In this document: positions 9,174-18,615 of the stretch, piece by piece
Position numbering within the stretch: the first letter of the stretch is position 1
Layout: each line of letters begins with the position of its first letter
The notes under the pieces: model-generated
What the model was told of the DNA's origin: nothing
Database searches by the model: none
Seen by the model: only the letters and a program-made list of their open reading frames with translations
Translations under genes and position numbers: made by a program
Assembly (NCBI GenBank): GCA_022360575.1
Contig: JAKSCO010000305.1
Coordinates: forward strand, 1-52,246
Direction of reading: 5' to 3'
Source: Bacteroidales bacterium
GTDB taxonomy: Bacteria > Bacteroidota > Bacteroidia > Bacteroidales > UBA12077
DNA length: 52,246 bases

Positions 9174-11792
9174 TTACTCAATCAATATCTTTGATGAAAT
9201 ATTTTTGCCATCAACTATAAATTCAATAAAATAAAATCCTTTAGATACTTCACCTAGATTAATTGTATTAACTAAGTTTTTAATATTTTCTTGATAAATC
9301 ATCTCTCCGGAAACATTATATACAGTTATTTTTGAAACAATCGACGCTCCTGTATTTTCAACAACAAATTTCCCATCCGATGGGTTTGGATAAATCTTTA
9401 TTCCTATTTTATCCAAAAATTTGTTATCGATTGAATTTGATTTAAAGCTTGCTAAATTAGATTTCCATAAGCCGCGACCATACGTGCTGGCATAAAGTAT
9501 ACTGTTTGGTTTATTATTGTAATCATAATATATTTCTAATTCTGATACAGTAACATTAGGCAAGTTATTACTAAATACTTCCCATGTTTTATCTCCGTCT
9601 TTAAAATACACACCTAAATCTGTAGCAGCATACAATTGCATGTTTGCAGACATCGTATTATGAACAACTGAACTTACTGGAACATTAGGTAAACCTTCTG
9701 AAATATTAGTCCAAGTCACACCTCCATCTCGAGATTCATATACATTAATATTATCAAAACCACCAAAGCTTATCCAAATATGATTAGCATCTCGATGGTC
9801 AACTTCAATCGAAGTTAAAGCATTAGATGATGACGGCAAGTTTGCAGTTAAATTAATCCAAGGTTCTCCTCCATTAGTTGTTTTATAAAATGATCTATGA
9901 TCAGTTATATAAATTACATTGGTATCAGAATTAGCAACCTCCATAGCTCTAATTTTTCGTTGAGATAAGTTCACATCTGAGATTTTTGTCCAACTATCTC
10001 CTTGATCATTTGATCTCCAAACATCTGCATAACCAACATAAATAACTTTAGGATTTAATGGATTTAAAACATAAGGAGTAACCCATGCTCCTTTTACTCC
10101 TCCCGGAATATTTGCACTAATATTTACTTTATTCACCCAATGATTAGTTGTTCTGTCAATCTGACCATTAGCATATGTAGCATATTGTGTGTTAACATCA
10201 GAATAATCAATAATACATTCCATTCCGTCGCCACCTTTTACATCTGTCCAATATTCTTGTTGACATAATTTTGTGCCATTATCTTGTAACCCTGTAACAA
10301 CCTCACCTGAAACAGACTGAGAAACTCCTAACTTATACATTTGACTAATAACCATTCCATTAGTCAAATCAACCCAAGAAGCTCCTCCATCAGTAGTTCT
10401 ATAAAGCCCCCCATCATTACCTTCGAAAAATACATTGTTGCTCTGGTAAGCCATAGAATGCTTATCTGCATGTACCGCCTCTACAGTAAATCCATGTGCA
10501 TGCCAATGCGATGCTAAAGACCATGATACACCTCCATCAGTAGATTTCCAAGTATTAATTCCGCCTAAATACAAAACATTAGAATTATCTGGAGCCACTG
10601 CCAATGTTAAATCATACCAACCTTGTCCTCCTGTCTCTAGGTCATTTTGTTCTTTAGACCAATTCAAAAGATTATTTCCTTCTACTAATCCATCATAAAT
10701 CTTCGAGAAAGATTCTCCACTATTAGTGGATTTATAAACACCTTCCAAACCTCCTAAATCATTAGCAGCCAAAGCATACACAACAGCCTTATCAGCCTTA
10801 CTTACGGCCAACTCAATTCTTCGTATTTTTGAAGAAAACGTGTATACAACATGCCAATTTGCCCCTGCATCAGAAGTCTTTATTATCTCTCTTGCTCCAT
10901 TATTATTTCTTACAGCATAAATAACAGCATCTTCACAAGTAGGCTTAAACTCCATATCATAGAAATATCCCTGAGTAATAGTTGTCCACGAACCACCTCC
11001 ATCTGTTGATTTCTTTATTCCCTGATTTGAACTTGCATATAAAATATTTGTATTCTGAGGATATCCTAATAGTTTAGTTAATATAACCCCATCAGCTAAA
11101 TTATAACTCAACCCTGTTGAATTCCATGTACCTCCATCATCAGTCGATTTTAAAACTCCTATAGAATAATTATCTCTGGCATCTCTATCCCCTGTCGATA
11201 AAAATATAGTATTTGATGTTGTATAATCATTTGCCAAAACAATATCACTAACTCCAATTATAGGAAGATTATCGGTTAAAACTGTCCAACTCTCACCTCC
11301 ATTTTTTGTTTTCCACAATCCTCCAGAAGGAGCTCCAACCCAAATAATATCATTATTAGTAGGATGAAATGTTATACAATTTATTCGACCTACACCAGCA
11401 TATCCTCCTCTTGAACTGGAAGGCCCTAAGCTCACCCAATTTGATTGATCAGCCTTATTACTATTAATGTTAGTATAATTTTGCTGTTCCATTAATATAT
11501 TTGTCTGAGGGAAATCTCCAGTTAAAAAATCTACTCTTGTCTCCCAAAACCATTCCCAACGTTTAAACTGTTTCCACCCCGAAGCTTTCTTTTTCTGATC
11601 ATCAGTATAATAATAACCCTTTTTTACATTCTTCCCATCCCAATATTTATTAAAGTTTCTTTGTATATCATAAAAGTTATTAATAGTGCTTTTTTTTCTT
11701 TGTTTCATGATATCTGCATCATCATGCCAAACCTGTCCATAAGTTAAACTAGCAAGCAATGTTGCTAGTAAAATGAGTGTAATTTTTTTCAT
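9174..11792 (-). CDS. Secreted sortilin/Asp-box beta-propeller protein, T9SS cargo
   Basis: 872 residues with a signal peptide (about 1-20, ending YGQ) and at least ten Asp-box (BNR) motifs such as TKNGGESW, STDDGGTW, STDGGVSW, TTDGGASW and SRDGGVTW spread over about residues 160-740. These are the mark of sortilin/VPS10-type or sialidase-like beta-propellers. A T9SS type A sorting domain ends the protein (about 797-872, IKIYPNPSDGKF onward). No sialidase Arg triad or other catalytic set stands out, so it is more likely a binding or structural surface protein than an enzyme. Only 3 bp separate it from the upstream lipoprotein gene, so the two are very likely co-transcribed and may work as a pair. 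Confidence 0.85.
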   Translation of the reverse strand: MKKITLILLATLLASLTYGQVWHDDADIMKQRKKSTINNFYDIQRNFNKYWDGKNVKKGYYYTDDQKKKASGWKQFKRWEWFWETRVDFLTGDFPQTNILMEQQNYTNINSNKADQSNWVSLGPSSSRGGYAGVGRINCITFHPTNNDIIWVGAPSGGLWKTKNGGESWTVLTDNLPIIGVSDIVLANDYTTSNTIFLSTGDRDARDNYSIGVLKSTDDGGTWNSTGLSYNLADGVILTKLLGYPQNTNILYASSNQGIKKSTDGGGSWTTITQGYFYDMEFKPTCEDAVIYAVRNNNGAREIIKTSDAGANWHVVYTFSSKIRRIELAVSKADKAVVYALAANDLGGLEGVYKSTNSGESFSKIYDGLVEGNNLLNWSKEQNDLETGGQGWYDLTLAVAPDNSNVLYLGGINTWKSTDGGVSWSLASHWHAHGFTVEAVHADKHSMAYQSNNVFFEGNDGGLYRTTDGGASWVDLTNGMVISQMYKLGVSQSVSGEVVTGLQDNGTKLCQQEYWTDVKGGDGMECIIDYSDVNTQYATYANGQIDRTTNHWVNKVNISANIPGGVKGAWVTPYVLNPLNPKVIYVGYADVWRSNDQGDSWTKISDVNLSQRKIRAMEVANSDTNVIYITDHRSFYKTTNGGEPWINLTANLPSSSNALTSIEVDHRDANHIWISFGGFDNINVYESRDGGVTWTNISEGLPNVPVSSVVHNTMSANMQLYAATDLGVYFKDGDKTWEVFSNNLPNVTVSELEIYYDYNNKPNSILYASTYGRGLWKSNLASFKSNSIDNKFLDKIGIKIYPNPSDGKFVVENTGASIVSKITVYNVSGEMIYQENIKNLVNTINLGEVSKGFYFIEFIVDGKNISSKILIE

Positions 11793-11795
11793 AAG

Positions 11796-12206
11796 CTAAT
11801 AATTTATATTAAATTCTCTTTTTATATCATTTATTTGATTTCCTCTTTTCACTATAAATTTTATTCTATAATCTACTTTTTGTGTTTCTGTTTTTCGAAC
11901 CATTGGAGCTATATTTTCTTTTCCACACCAACTTTCCATCATATTCCAATCAAACACATAAGTTTCATTACTTTTTACACCTATTACCTGTTCTGAATTT
12001 CGACAAGGAGCATCACAAGGACATGGCAAAATCCTTAATTGAACCCATTCTCCTTTTATTTTTTTCTCAATATCTAACTTTCCCGAACTAATAAAATAGA
12101 TTGTTTCTGCTCTTTCATTTTTTACAACAAACTCCATTTTATTTTCTTGCTGAATAATTGATAAGCTTATAGTCTTCGAAATTTTACTTTTTGACATATC
12201 ATTCAT
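11796..12206 (-). CDS. Small lipoprotein-like protein of unknown function (signal peptide out of frame)
   Basis: The open frame begins MNDMSKSK, 136 residues. It has a CPCDAPC cysteine cluster (about 62-68) and a further Cys near W94, and a compact all-beta pattern. I recognise no family. The first in-frame ATG follows directly after codons reading VSISCK, a lipobox, so the annotated start is probably not the biological one: upstream in the neighbouring frame is a perfect lipoprotein signal peptide (see 12207-12268). It sits 3 bp ahead of the Asp-box protein gene, presumably in one operon. Confidence 0.6.
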   Translation of the reverse strand: MNDMSKSKISKTISLSIIQQENKMEFVVKNERAETIYFISSGKLDIEKKIKGEWVQLRILPCPCDAPCRNSEQVIGVKSNETYVFDWNMMESWCGKENIAPMVRKTETQKVDYRIKFIVKRGNQINDIKREFNINY

Positions 12207-12268
12207 CTTGCATGAAATAGATACAATCAGAAATCCGATAACTAGAAAAAAGAAATCTTATTTTTCAT
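12207..12268 (-). other. Frameshifted lipoprotein signal peptide of the 11796-12206 gene
   Basis: From ATG at 12268 the minus strand reads MKNKISFF then a stop. Insertion of a single base in the T6 run (plus-strand A6, 12246-12251) restores MKNKISFFLVIGFLIVSISC running straight into the downstream frame: a charged start, hydrophobic core and SISC lipobox. In the sequence as given the signal peptide is therefore split by a -1 frameshift. A read error, a recent mutation or homopolymer phase variation would all explain this. Confidence 0.75.
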
Positions 12269-12420
12269 CTCAATTTATATAAAAATTAGATTGACTTTTT
12301 CTTTTCAAAAATGCTAAATCCCTCTCTATCGAAGAAATTGTCCACAAATTATGTAATAATTTCTGACATTTAACAACTAATAGAATGTAATAAATCAAAA
12401 ACCTTAAAAAAATAGAAATA

Positions 12421-13305
12421 ATGGAACTTAAGATTGTAAATCTGTCAAAAACTTACCCTAATGGAGTACAAGCTCTTAAAAATGTAAATTTAACAATCCC
12501 TAAAGGTATGTTTGGACTATTAGGTCCTAATGGGGCAGGAAAATCAACATTAATGCGGACTATAGCAACCTTACAAGAAGCTGATAACGGAGAAGTAAGA
12601 TTAAACGATATAGATGTTTTGAAACAAAAGTCTAAAGTTCGGAAGAGGTTAGGTTATCTCCCTCAAGAATTCGGAGTTTATCCTAAAATATCAGCAGAAA
12701 CAATGCTTAATCACTTTGCTGAATTAAAAGGAATAAGCAACAAAGGCGAACGTAAAGATATTGTAAAAGCTCTTTTAGAACAAACAAACTTATATCATGT
12801 TCGCAATAAGAATATCAGTGGGTATTCAGGAGGAATGAAACAACGATTTGGTATTGCTCAAGCTTTGCTCGGTGATCCAAATCTTATTATAGTTGACGAA
12901 CCCACTGCAGGATTAGATCCTGCCGAACGAAATCGTTTCCACAATCTTTTGAGCGAAATTGGCGAAAACATTATCGTTATTTTATCTACTCACATAGTTG
13001 ATGACGTTAGTGATTTATGCAAAAAAATGGCAATTATAAATCAAGGAGAAGTATTATTGCAAGGCGACCCTTCTGAATTAATCGAAAATATCGAAGGAAA
13101 AATCTGGGAAAAAGTAATCGAAAAGAAAGAACTAGAATCGTATCAAGAAAAATTTAATATAATCTCATCGAGACTTTATTTAGGAAAGATAATTATTCAC
13201 GCCTTTGGTGATACTAATCCAAACTCTTTTGAACCTATAAAACCAAATCTTGAAGATGTATATTTTTCATCAATAAAAAATGGGAAAAAAATTGTTAACC
13301 TTTAA
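12421..13305 (+). CDS. ABC transporter ATP-binding protein
   Basis: The 294-residue ATPase has Walker A GPNGAGKST (35-43), the Q-loop in YLPQEFGVYP, signature SGYSGGMKQ, Walker B LIIVDEPTAGLDP and the switch His in LSTH. The C-terminal 80 residues form the extra domain usual in ABC-2 type export ATPases. It lies 11 bp before the giant permease/peptidase gene, its obvious partner, and energises that transporter at the inner membrane. The substrate is unknown. Confidence 0.93.
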   Translation: MELKIVNLSKTYPNGVQALKNVNLTIPKGMFGLLGPNGAGKSTLMRTIATLQEADNGEVRLNDIDVLKQKSKVRKRLGYLPQEFGVYPKISAETMLNHFAELKGISNKGERKDIVKALLEQTNLYHVRNKNISGYSGGMKQRFGIAQALLGDPNLIIVDEPTAGLDPAERNRFHNLLSEIGENIIVILSTHIVDDVSDLCKKMAIINQGEVLLQGDPSELIENIEGKIWEKVIEKKELESYQEKFNIISSRLYLGKIIIHAFGDTNPNSFEPIKPNLEDVYFSSIKNGKKIVNL

Positions 13306-13316
13306 AATCTAAACTA

Positions 13317-16300
13317 ATGTTCTTTAAAATATTATCATTCGAGTTAAAGTATAAGTTTTCCCGTCCTGCCGTTTATATATATTGGGGTGTATTATTCGGA
13401 TTAACATTTCTAATAGTAAATGCCTTGAGCGGATTAGTTGACGGAGTAAGTGTATCTATTGGTGGATTAGGCGGAAAAGTATTAACCAATTCTCCATTTG
13501 TATTATATAGCCTAACAACAGGCTTAAGCTTTACGGCTTTTATTCTATTACCTGCATTAATTGGAAACTCTATATATAGAGACTATGAGAGCAATGCTCA
13601 TGCATTATTATTTTCGTACCCAATTAGTAGATTTGGATATCTGGGAGGTCGATTTATAGGTGGGTTTATAGCTTCAATATTTGTGTTCTCTAGTATCGGA
13701 TTAGGTATTTGGGGTACTTCATTAATGCCTTATTTAAATCAGGATTTTTTTGGCAATAATGTATTTATGGCCTATTTAAGCCCTTATCTATCATATGTTA
13801 TTCCTAATATTCTTATTGTCGGGATTATTATTTTTAGTATCGCAGCTATCTCTCGCAACTTATTAGCTACTTACTTAGGGTGTATAGCATTACTTGTATT
13901 GTACGGAATTGCTGGAACTCTTCTATCTGATATTGAAAACACAAGCTTATCATCACTACTTGATCCTTTTGGCGGGACAGCTTTTGATACTCTAACAAAA
14001 TATTGGACTGTAACAGAAAAAAATGAAAAAATTATTCCTTTTACATGGTATTTGTTTTTAAACAGAGCCATCTGGACTAGCTTTGCTTTAGGTCTATTCT
14101 CTTATCTAGTATTGAAATTCAAATTCTCTCAAAATGTTTTTCACTTAAAATTTAGAAAAAATTCACGTTTAATATTTGCCAATATTAATCCTGTATTGAA
14201 AGTTCTAAAATTTAAACTCCCAACCGTAAATCAAGATTTTGGGTTCAAGTCAACATTAAAACAACTAATCCGTTTAGTTAAGTTCGAAACAAGAAGTATG
14301 ATTAAAAATCCTTATTTCTTAGGAATTCTTATCACAGGAATAATATTTGTTTTTATAAACGCATCTCAACTGGGAAAAATATTTGGCACTACAACCTACC
14401 CCGTAACATATCAGGTTGTAGGAATACTTGGAGGAACATTCAGCCTTTTTCTATTCATTATAATCACATTTTTATCGGGCGAAATTGTATGGAACGAACG
14501 AACATATAAAGTAGACGAGCTAGTAGATTCGATGCCAATTCCTACATGGAGCATCTACACATCCAAACTATCAGCCCTATTATGCGTTCAAGTTATTTTA
14601 TTGAGTATTATTATGTTTTTAGGTATCATTACTCAATCTGTAATGGGCTATTTTAATTTCGAAATTAATTTATACATAAAAAGCTTATTCGGAATTCAAT
14701 TTACCTATTTTGCTCTAATTTGTATTCTTGCTTTTGTTATACATGTATTAGTTAACAACAAATATATGGGACATTTCATCCTTATCTTGTTTTATTTATT
14801 TTCTTCGTTTATGGGAGACATGGGCTTAGAACACAATTTATACAAGTACGCATCTAGTCCAGGAATTATGTATTCTGATATGAATGGATACGGACACTTT
14901 ATTATGCCTTTCATTATTTATAGAGCATACTGGTTTGCTTTTGCTATTATTTTAGCCATAACATCAAACTCTTTATGGGTAAGAGGCAAAGAAACAAGTT
15001 TCAAAAAACGCTTTTCGCTATTAAAACAAAACATAAAATTATCTGCCAAAATCAGTTTAATTGCCTCTTTAGTAGTATTTATTGCTTTAGGAGCATTTAT
15101 TTTTTATAACACCAATATTTTAAATGAATACAAAACTAGTAAAGAAAGTATTCGCGAGATAGTTAGTTACGAGAAAAACTATAAAAAATATACTAAATGT
15201 ATTCAACCTCGAATAGTCGAAATGAATATGAATGTAGATATATACCCTAAACAAAGAAGTGTTAACTATAAAGGATTTTATATTATAAAGAATAAATCAG
15301 ACAAAGCAATAGATTCAATATTTATAAACTACAACCAAAAAGCCGAATACAAACAATTTGATTTTGACAAAAAAGCAAATCTCTCTTTCGAAGATAAAAA
15401 TATGGGAATCCGTATATATAAGTTTACTGAAGCTTTACAACCAAACGATTCTACATATTTACGCATCGATATGAATATTGCTCCTAAAGGATTCAAAAAT
15501 AGAGATTCTAACAATCGTTTACTTGCTAATGGGACTTTTTTAACAACAGGTCAGCTACCTACTTTCGGGTACAATTCAGGGTATGAGCTAACAAACGAAC
15601 GCAAACGCAAAAAGTACAATTTACCCGAAAAAGAACTTGTTGCTAAAATCGATGACACACAAGCTTTACAAAACACTTACATCTCAAACGATGGAGATTG
15701 GATTCGTTTCGAAACAACAGTAAGTACTTGCAAAGATCAAATAGCTATAGCTCCTGGGTATTTACAAAAAGAATGGACTGAAAATGGTCGAAACTATTAC
15801 CATTATAAAATGGATAGCAAGATATTAAATTTTGCCGCTTGGCTTTCGGCCGATTATCAAGTATTAAAAGACGAATGGAATGGAATAAAACTTTCGATAT
15901 ATTATCATAAAGGACACGAATACAATATAAAAGATATGATGAAAGCAATGAAAAAATCGTTAGAATATTATTCGAAAAATTTTACCCCTTTCCAATTTAA
16001 ACAATTAAGAATTCTTGAGTTTCCTCGATTTTCAAAATTTGCTCAATCATTCCCTAACACCATTCCATTTTCCGAGAGTATAGGTTTCATTGCTAATATC
16101 GAAGATGAAGATATAAATTATCCTTTTTGGGTTACAGCTCACGAAACGGCTCATCAATGGTGGGTACATCAGGTTATTGGAGCTAATGTCGAAGGTGCTA
16201 CTGTTACATCCGAAGTGCTATGTCAGTATTCATCACTTAAGGTTATCGAAAAAACATATGGAATCGAAAAAGTACGCGACTTTATAAAACATGAAATGGA

Positions 16301-16931
16301 TAGTTACTTGAGCGGACGTAGCTCTGAAGCTCATTACGAACCTCCATTATTGTATTTACGCCCAAACCAAGGGTATCTACATTACAATAAAGGAAGTATC
16401 GTAATGTATGCTTTATCCGATTATATTGGCGAAGACAAATTAAATAGTGCTATTAAAAAGTTTGCCGAAAAGTATGCTTTTCAGGAACCTCCATTTGTTA
16501 CATCCGAAGATTTTATTAAATACATTAAAGAAGTAACTCCCGATTCGCTTCAATACCTAATTCACGACATGTTCGAAACCATTACTCTATACGAGAATAA
16601 AGTTATTGATGTTAATTACTCTCAATTAGACAATGGAAAGTATAAAGTAAACTTCTCGGTCGAATGTCAGAAATTTAGAGCTGATAGTCTGGGTCGTGAA
16701 AATGAAATAGCCATTAACGATTGGATAGATATAGCTGTATTTTCGAAAGAAACAAACGACTCTATCAAAAAAGAAGAAGAGATACTACTGAAAAAATTCA
16801 AAGTAACTCAGAAAAGTAACGATTTCGAATTTATAGTAGAACACAAACCAAGTAAAGTAGGGATTGATCCTTACTTAAAGCTTATCGACAGACACAAAGA
16901 AGACAATACGAAAACAATTTCTATCATTTAG
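13317..16931 (+). CDS. ABC-2 type permease fused to an M1-family aminopeptidase
   Basis: The 1204-residue protein has an N-terminal half of about 570 residues with roughly a dozen hydrophobic helices in two ABC-2 permease-like sets, a last helix near 577-600, then a soluble M1 (gluzincin) peptidase domain. The zinc motif is H942-E943-T-A-H946, with E966 in VTSE as the likely third ligand, one residue further than the classical HExxH-x18-E spacing; I recall the same shift in other fused members. The architecture is known in Bacteroidota as 'ABC permease/M1 aminopeptidase'. The peptidase could trim peptides moved by the transporter, but the substrate and the side of the membrane are not shown by the sequence. 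Paired with the ATPase upstream; terminator follows at 16952. Confidence 0.9.
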   Translation: MFFKILSFELKYKFSRPAVYIYWGVLFGLTFLIVNALSGLVDGVSVSIGGLGGKVLTNSPFVLYSLTTGLSFTAFILLPALIGNSIYRDYESNAHALLFSYPISRFGYLGGRFIGGFIASIFVFSSIGLGIWGTSLMPYLNQDFFGNNVFMAYLSPYLSYVIPNILIVGIIIFSIAAISRNLLATYLGCIALLVLYGIAGTLLSDIENTSLSSLLDPFGGTAFDTLTKYWTVTEKNEKIIPFTWYLFLNRAIWTSFALGLFSYLVLKFKFSQNVFHLKFRKNSRLIFANINPVLKVLKFKLPTVNQDFGFKSTLKQLIRLVKFETRSMIKNPYFLGILITGIIFVFINASQLGKIFGTTTYPVTYQVVGILGGTFSLFLFIIITFLSGEIVWNERTYKVDELVDSMPIPTWSIYTSKLSALLCVQVILLSIIMFLGIITQSVMGYFNFEINLYIKSLFGIQFTYFALICILAFVIHVLVNNKYMGHFILILFYLFSSFMGDMGLEHNLYKYASSPGIMYSDMNGYGHFIMPFIIYRAYWFAFAIILAITSNSLWVRGKETSFKKRFSLLKQNIKLSAKISLIASLVVFIALGAFIFYNTNILNEYKTSKESIREIVSYEKNYKKYTKCIQPRIVEMNMNVDIYPKQRSVNYKGFYIIKNKSDKAIDSIFINYNQKAEYKQFDFDKKANLSFEDKNMGIRIYKFTEALQPNDSTYLRIDMNIAPKGFKNRDSNNRLLANGTFLTTGQLPTFGYNSGYELTNERKRKKYNLPEKELVAKIDDTQALQNTYISNDGDWIRFETTVSTCKDQIAIAPGYLQKEWTENGRNYYHYKMDSKILNFAAWLSADYQVLKDEWNGIKLSIYYHKGHEYNIKDMMKAMKKSLEYYSKNFTPFQFKQLRILEFPRFSKFAQSFPNTIPFSESIGFIANIEDEDINYPFWVTAHETAHQWWVHQVIGANVEGATVTSEVLCQYSSLKVIEKTYGIEKVRDFIKHEMDSYLSGRSSEAHYEPPLLYLRPNQGYLHYNKGSIVMYALSDYIGEDKLNSAIKKFAEKYAFQEPPFVTSEDFIKYIKEVTPDSLQYLIHDMFETITLYENKVIDVNYSQLDNGKYKVNFSVECQKFRADSLGRENEIAINDWIDIAVFSKETNDSIKKEEEILLKKFKVTQKSNDFEFIVEHKPSKVGIDPYLKLIDRHKEDNTKTISII

Positions 16932-16951
16932 TTTCTATAATTGTTTTATAG

Positions 16952-16980
16952 AATCGGCGAAGCAAAATGCCTCGCTGATT
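16952..16980. terminator. Terminator after the ABC permease/peptidase gene
   Basis: A 13-bp stem with two imperfect positions (16952-16964 against 16968-16980), AAA loop, then TTTATTT on the plus side. It separates two convergent genes. Confidence 0.75.
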
Positions 16981-17029
16981 TTTATTTCCTGCTTTTTATA
17001 CTATCTACAACATCTTCAGACAACTCTCG

Positions 17030-17962
17030 CTACAATGGTTTAACTGGAATACAAATATCCAATTCAAATTTATTTTCCAGATGAGATTCGGGCGATTTAT
17101 AGTATAATTCGTACGGACTTAAATCTATTGGCTGGTAACCATTCTCCGATATCCAAATAAATATTGTATTCCAAGCTTCCGAAAACTCTGTCTTTGTCAA
17201 TTCAAACCTACCTACAGCATACTTCTCGCTCAAAACAGTAAGCCTGCCAAATTCGCCTTCGGGCTTTACATCCGAATTGATAACAATTCCTGCACTTTGC
17301 CTAAGTTTATCCATATCTGTAACCCTAGGATCATCGTGATAAACAGTAATAGTTTGTGTATCCTTACCTACCAAACCTCTAGGTCCTGCCCATTTAAATA
17401 ACTTTTCGTAAGCTACACCTATTTCGCTAAATTCGCCAACATGTCTACAATAGATTACATCCATTTCGGGCATTTTTTTTACTTCAATGTTTGTTTTCAT
17501 TATGTTCCTCCATTTTTCTTTTAATTCTATAATGCGAATATAGCCTGTAGAGGATTTTCTCAATTTATCAATCTTGCTATCCTGTTTACCATTCTTGCTA
17601 AGTTCTTTTTGCATCTGAACTCTATATTCTTTGGCAGCACATTTAAAATACAATTTAAACTCACGACTAAACACCGAATTACTGGTATAACCACAATAAT
17701 ATGCTATTTCACTAATTGGTTTATCTGGATCTGTTAATAACAAACCTGCAGCTTTTTCAACTCTTAAGCGTTTTACAAAATTATTAAGTGTTTCGCCTGT
17801 AAACACTGCAAATATCCTATGAAAATGGTATGGAGAAAAATTTGCAACCTGAGCTAAGGTTTCTAAATTCAATTTCTTATCTAAATTATTATAAATAAAA
17901 TCAATTACCTTATTTATTCTAAAAATATATTCCTTTTGATAAGAATTTTTAGGTGATATCAT
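17030..17962 (-). CDS. AraC-family regulator with C-terminal GyrI-like ligand-binding domain
   Basis: A 310-residue protein. Residues about 10-115 form the double helix-turn-helix of AraC/XylS regulators (ETLAQVANFSPYHFHRIF and ISEIAYYCGYTSNSVFSREF). Residues about 150-310 are a GyrI/SOUL-like effector domain (MPEMDVIYCRHVGEF to LDICIPVKPL), which in relatives such as Rob, BmrR and SbmC binds small hydrophobic molecules. It is probably a drug- or stress-responsive activator. It faces away from the ABC transporter genes, converging on them, so a regulatory link to that transporter is possible but unproven. Confidence 0.9.
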   Translation of the reverse strand: MISPKNSYQKEYIFRINKVIDFIYNNLDKKLNLETLAQVANFSPYHFHRIFAVFTGETLNNFVKRLRVEKAAGLLLTDPDKPISEIAYYCGYTSNSVFSREFKLYFKCAAKEYRVQMQKELSKNGKQDSKIDKLRKSSTGYIRIIELKEKWRNIMKTNIEVKKMPEMDVIYCRHVGEFSEIGVAYEKLFKWAGPRGLVGKDTQTITVYHDDPRVTDMDKLRQSAGIVINSDVKPEGEFGRLTVLSEKYAVGRFELTKTEFSEAWNTIFIWISENGYQPIDLSPYELYYKSPESHLENKFELDICIPVKPL

Positions 17963-18015
17963 TATAAATTATTTTTTTAATACACTATATCTTTTCGATT
18001 TGATATAAAAATAAA

Positions 18016-18047
18016 AGAGCTGTTTCATAAAATAAAACAGCCTCTCT
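18016..18047 (-). terminator. Terminator after ferritin
   Basis: An imperfect stem (AGAGCTGTTT region with AAACAGCCTCT, one bulge) lies 20 bp after the ferritin stop codon. On the minus strand it is followed by TTTTATTTTTAT. Confidence 0.65.
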
Positions 18048-18066
18048 ATTTTCTTATCGTAAAATG

Positions 18067-18564
18067 CTATTCTTCAGAAGTACCTCTTAATCCCATTATA
18101 TCTCTGTCGAACATATACATATTTTTATCTCCTAACATATTCAGCTTATCAATAACTATCTGTACCGAAGCTTCTTCTTCTACTTGCTCAGTAACAAACC
18201 ACTGCACCCAATTGTTTGTCGCAAAATCTTTTTCTTCGATAGTTAATGCTACAATATCATTTATCGAACCAGTAATGTATTGCTCATGAGCTAACACCTC
18301 ATTAAATAACTCTTTAATTCCAGGAAAACTTGATGGAGGAACATCAAAAGCAGGAATAATAGCATGCCCTCCTCTTTCATTAATAAAATTGATAAATTTC
18401 ATCATATGAGTGCGCTCTTCTTCTGCTTGAGCAAATAACCATTGAGCTATTCCGGCGTAACCCTCTTTATCTGCCCACGAAGCCATCGATAGATACAAAT
18501 TCGAAGAATAACCTTCTTTTATGATTTGTTCATTTAATATTTTTTCAATCTTTTTCGTTAACAT
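18067..18564 (-). CDS. Ferritin (non-haem, FtnA type)
   Basis: A 165-residue ferritin with a complete ferroxidase centre at the same numbers as E. coli FtnA: E17, E50, H53, E94, with E129/E130 nearby. These subunits assemble into 24-mers, oxidise Fe(II) with oxygen or peroxide and store the iron in the cytoplasm. There is no haem-binding Met typical of bacterioferritin. It is a single-gene unit between the AraC regulator and dnaX, with its own terminator. Confidence 0.95.
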   Translation of the reverse strand: MLTKKIEKILNEQIIKEGYSSNLYLSMASWADKEGYAGIAQWLFAQAEEERTHMMKFINFINERGGHAIIPAFDVPPSSFPGIKELFNEVLAHEQYITGSINDIVALTIEEKDFATNNWVQWFVTEQVEEEASVQIVIDKLNMLGDKNMYMFDRDIMGLRGTSEE

Positions 18565-18615
18565 AGTGTTTGGTTTTTTATTTTATTAGTAAATATACAA
18601 AACTATTTTGTCCGG

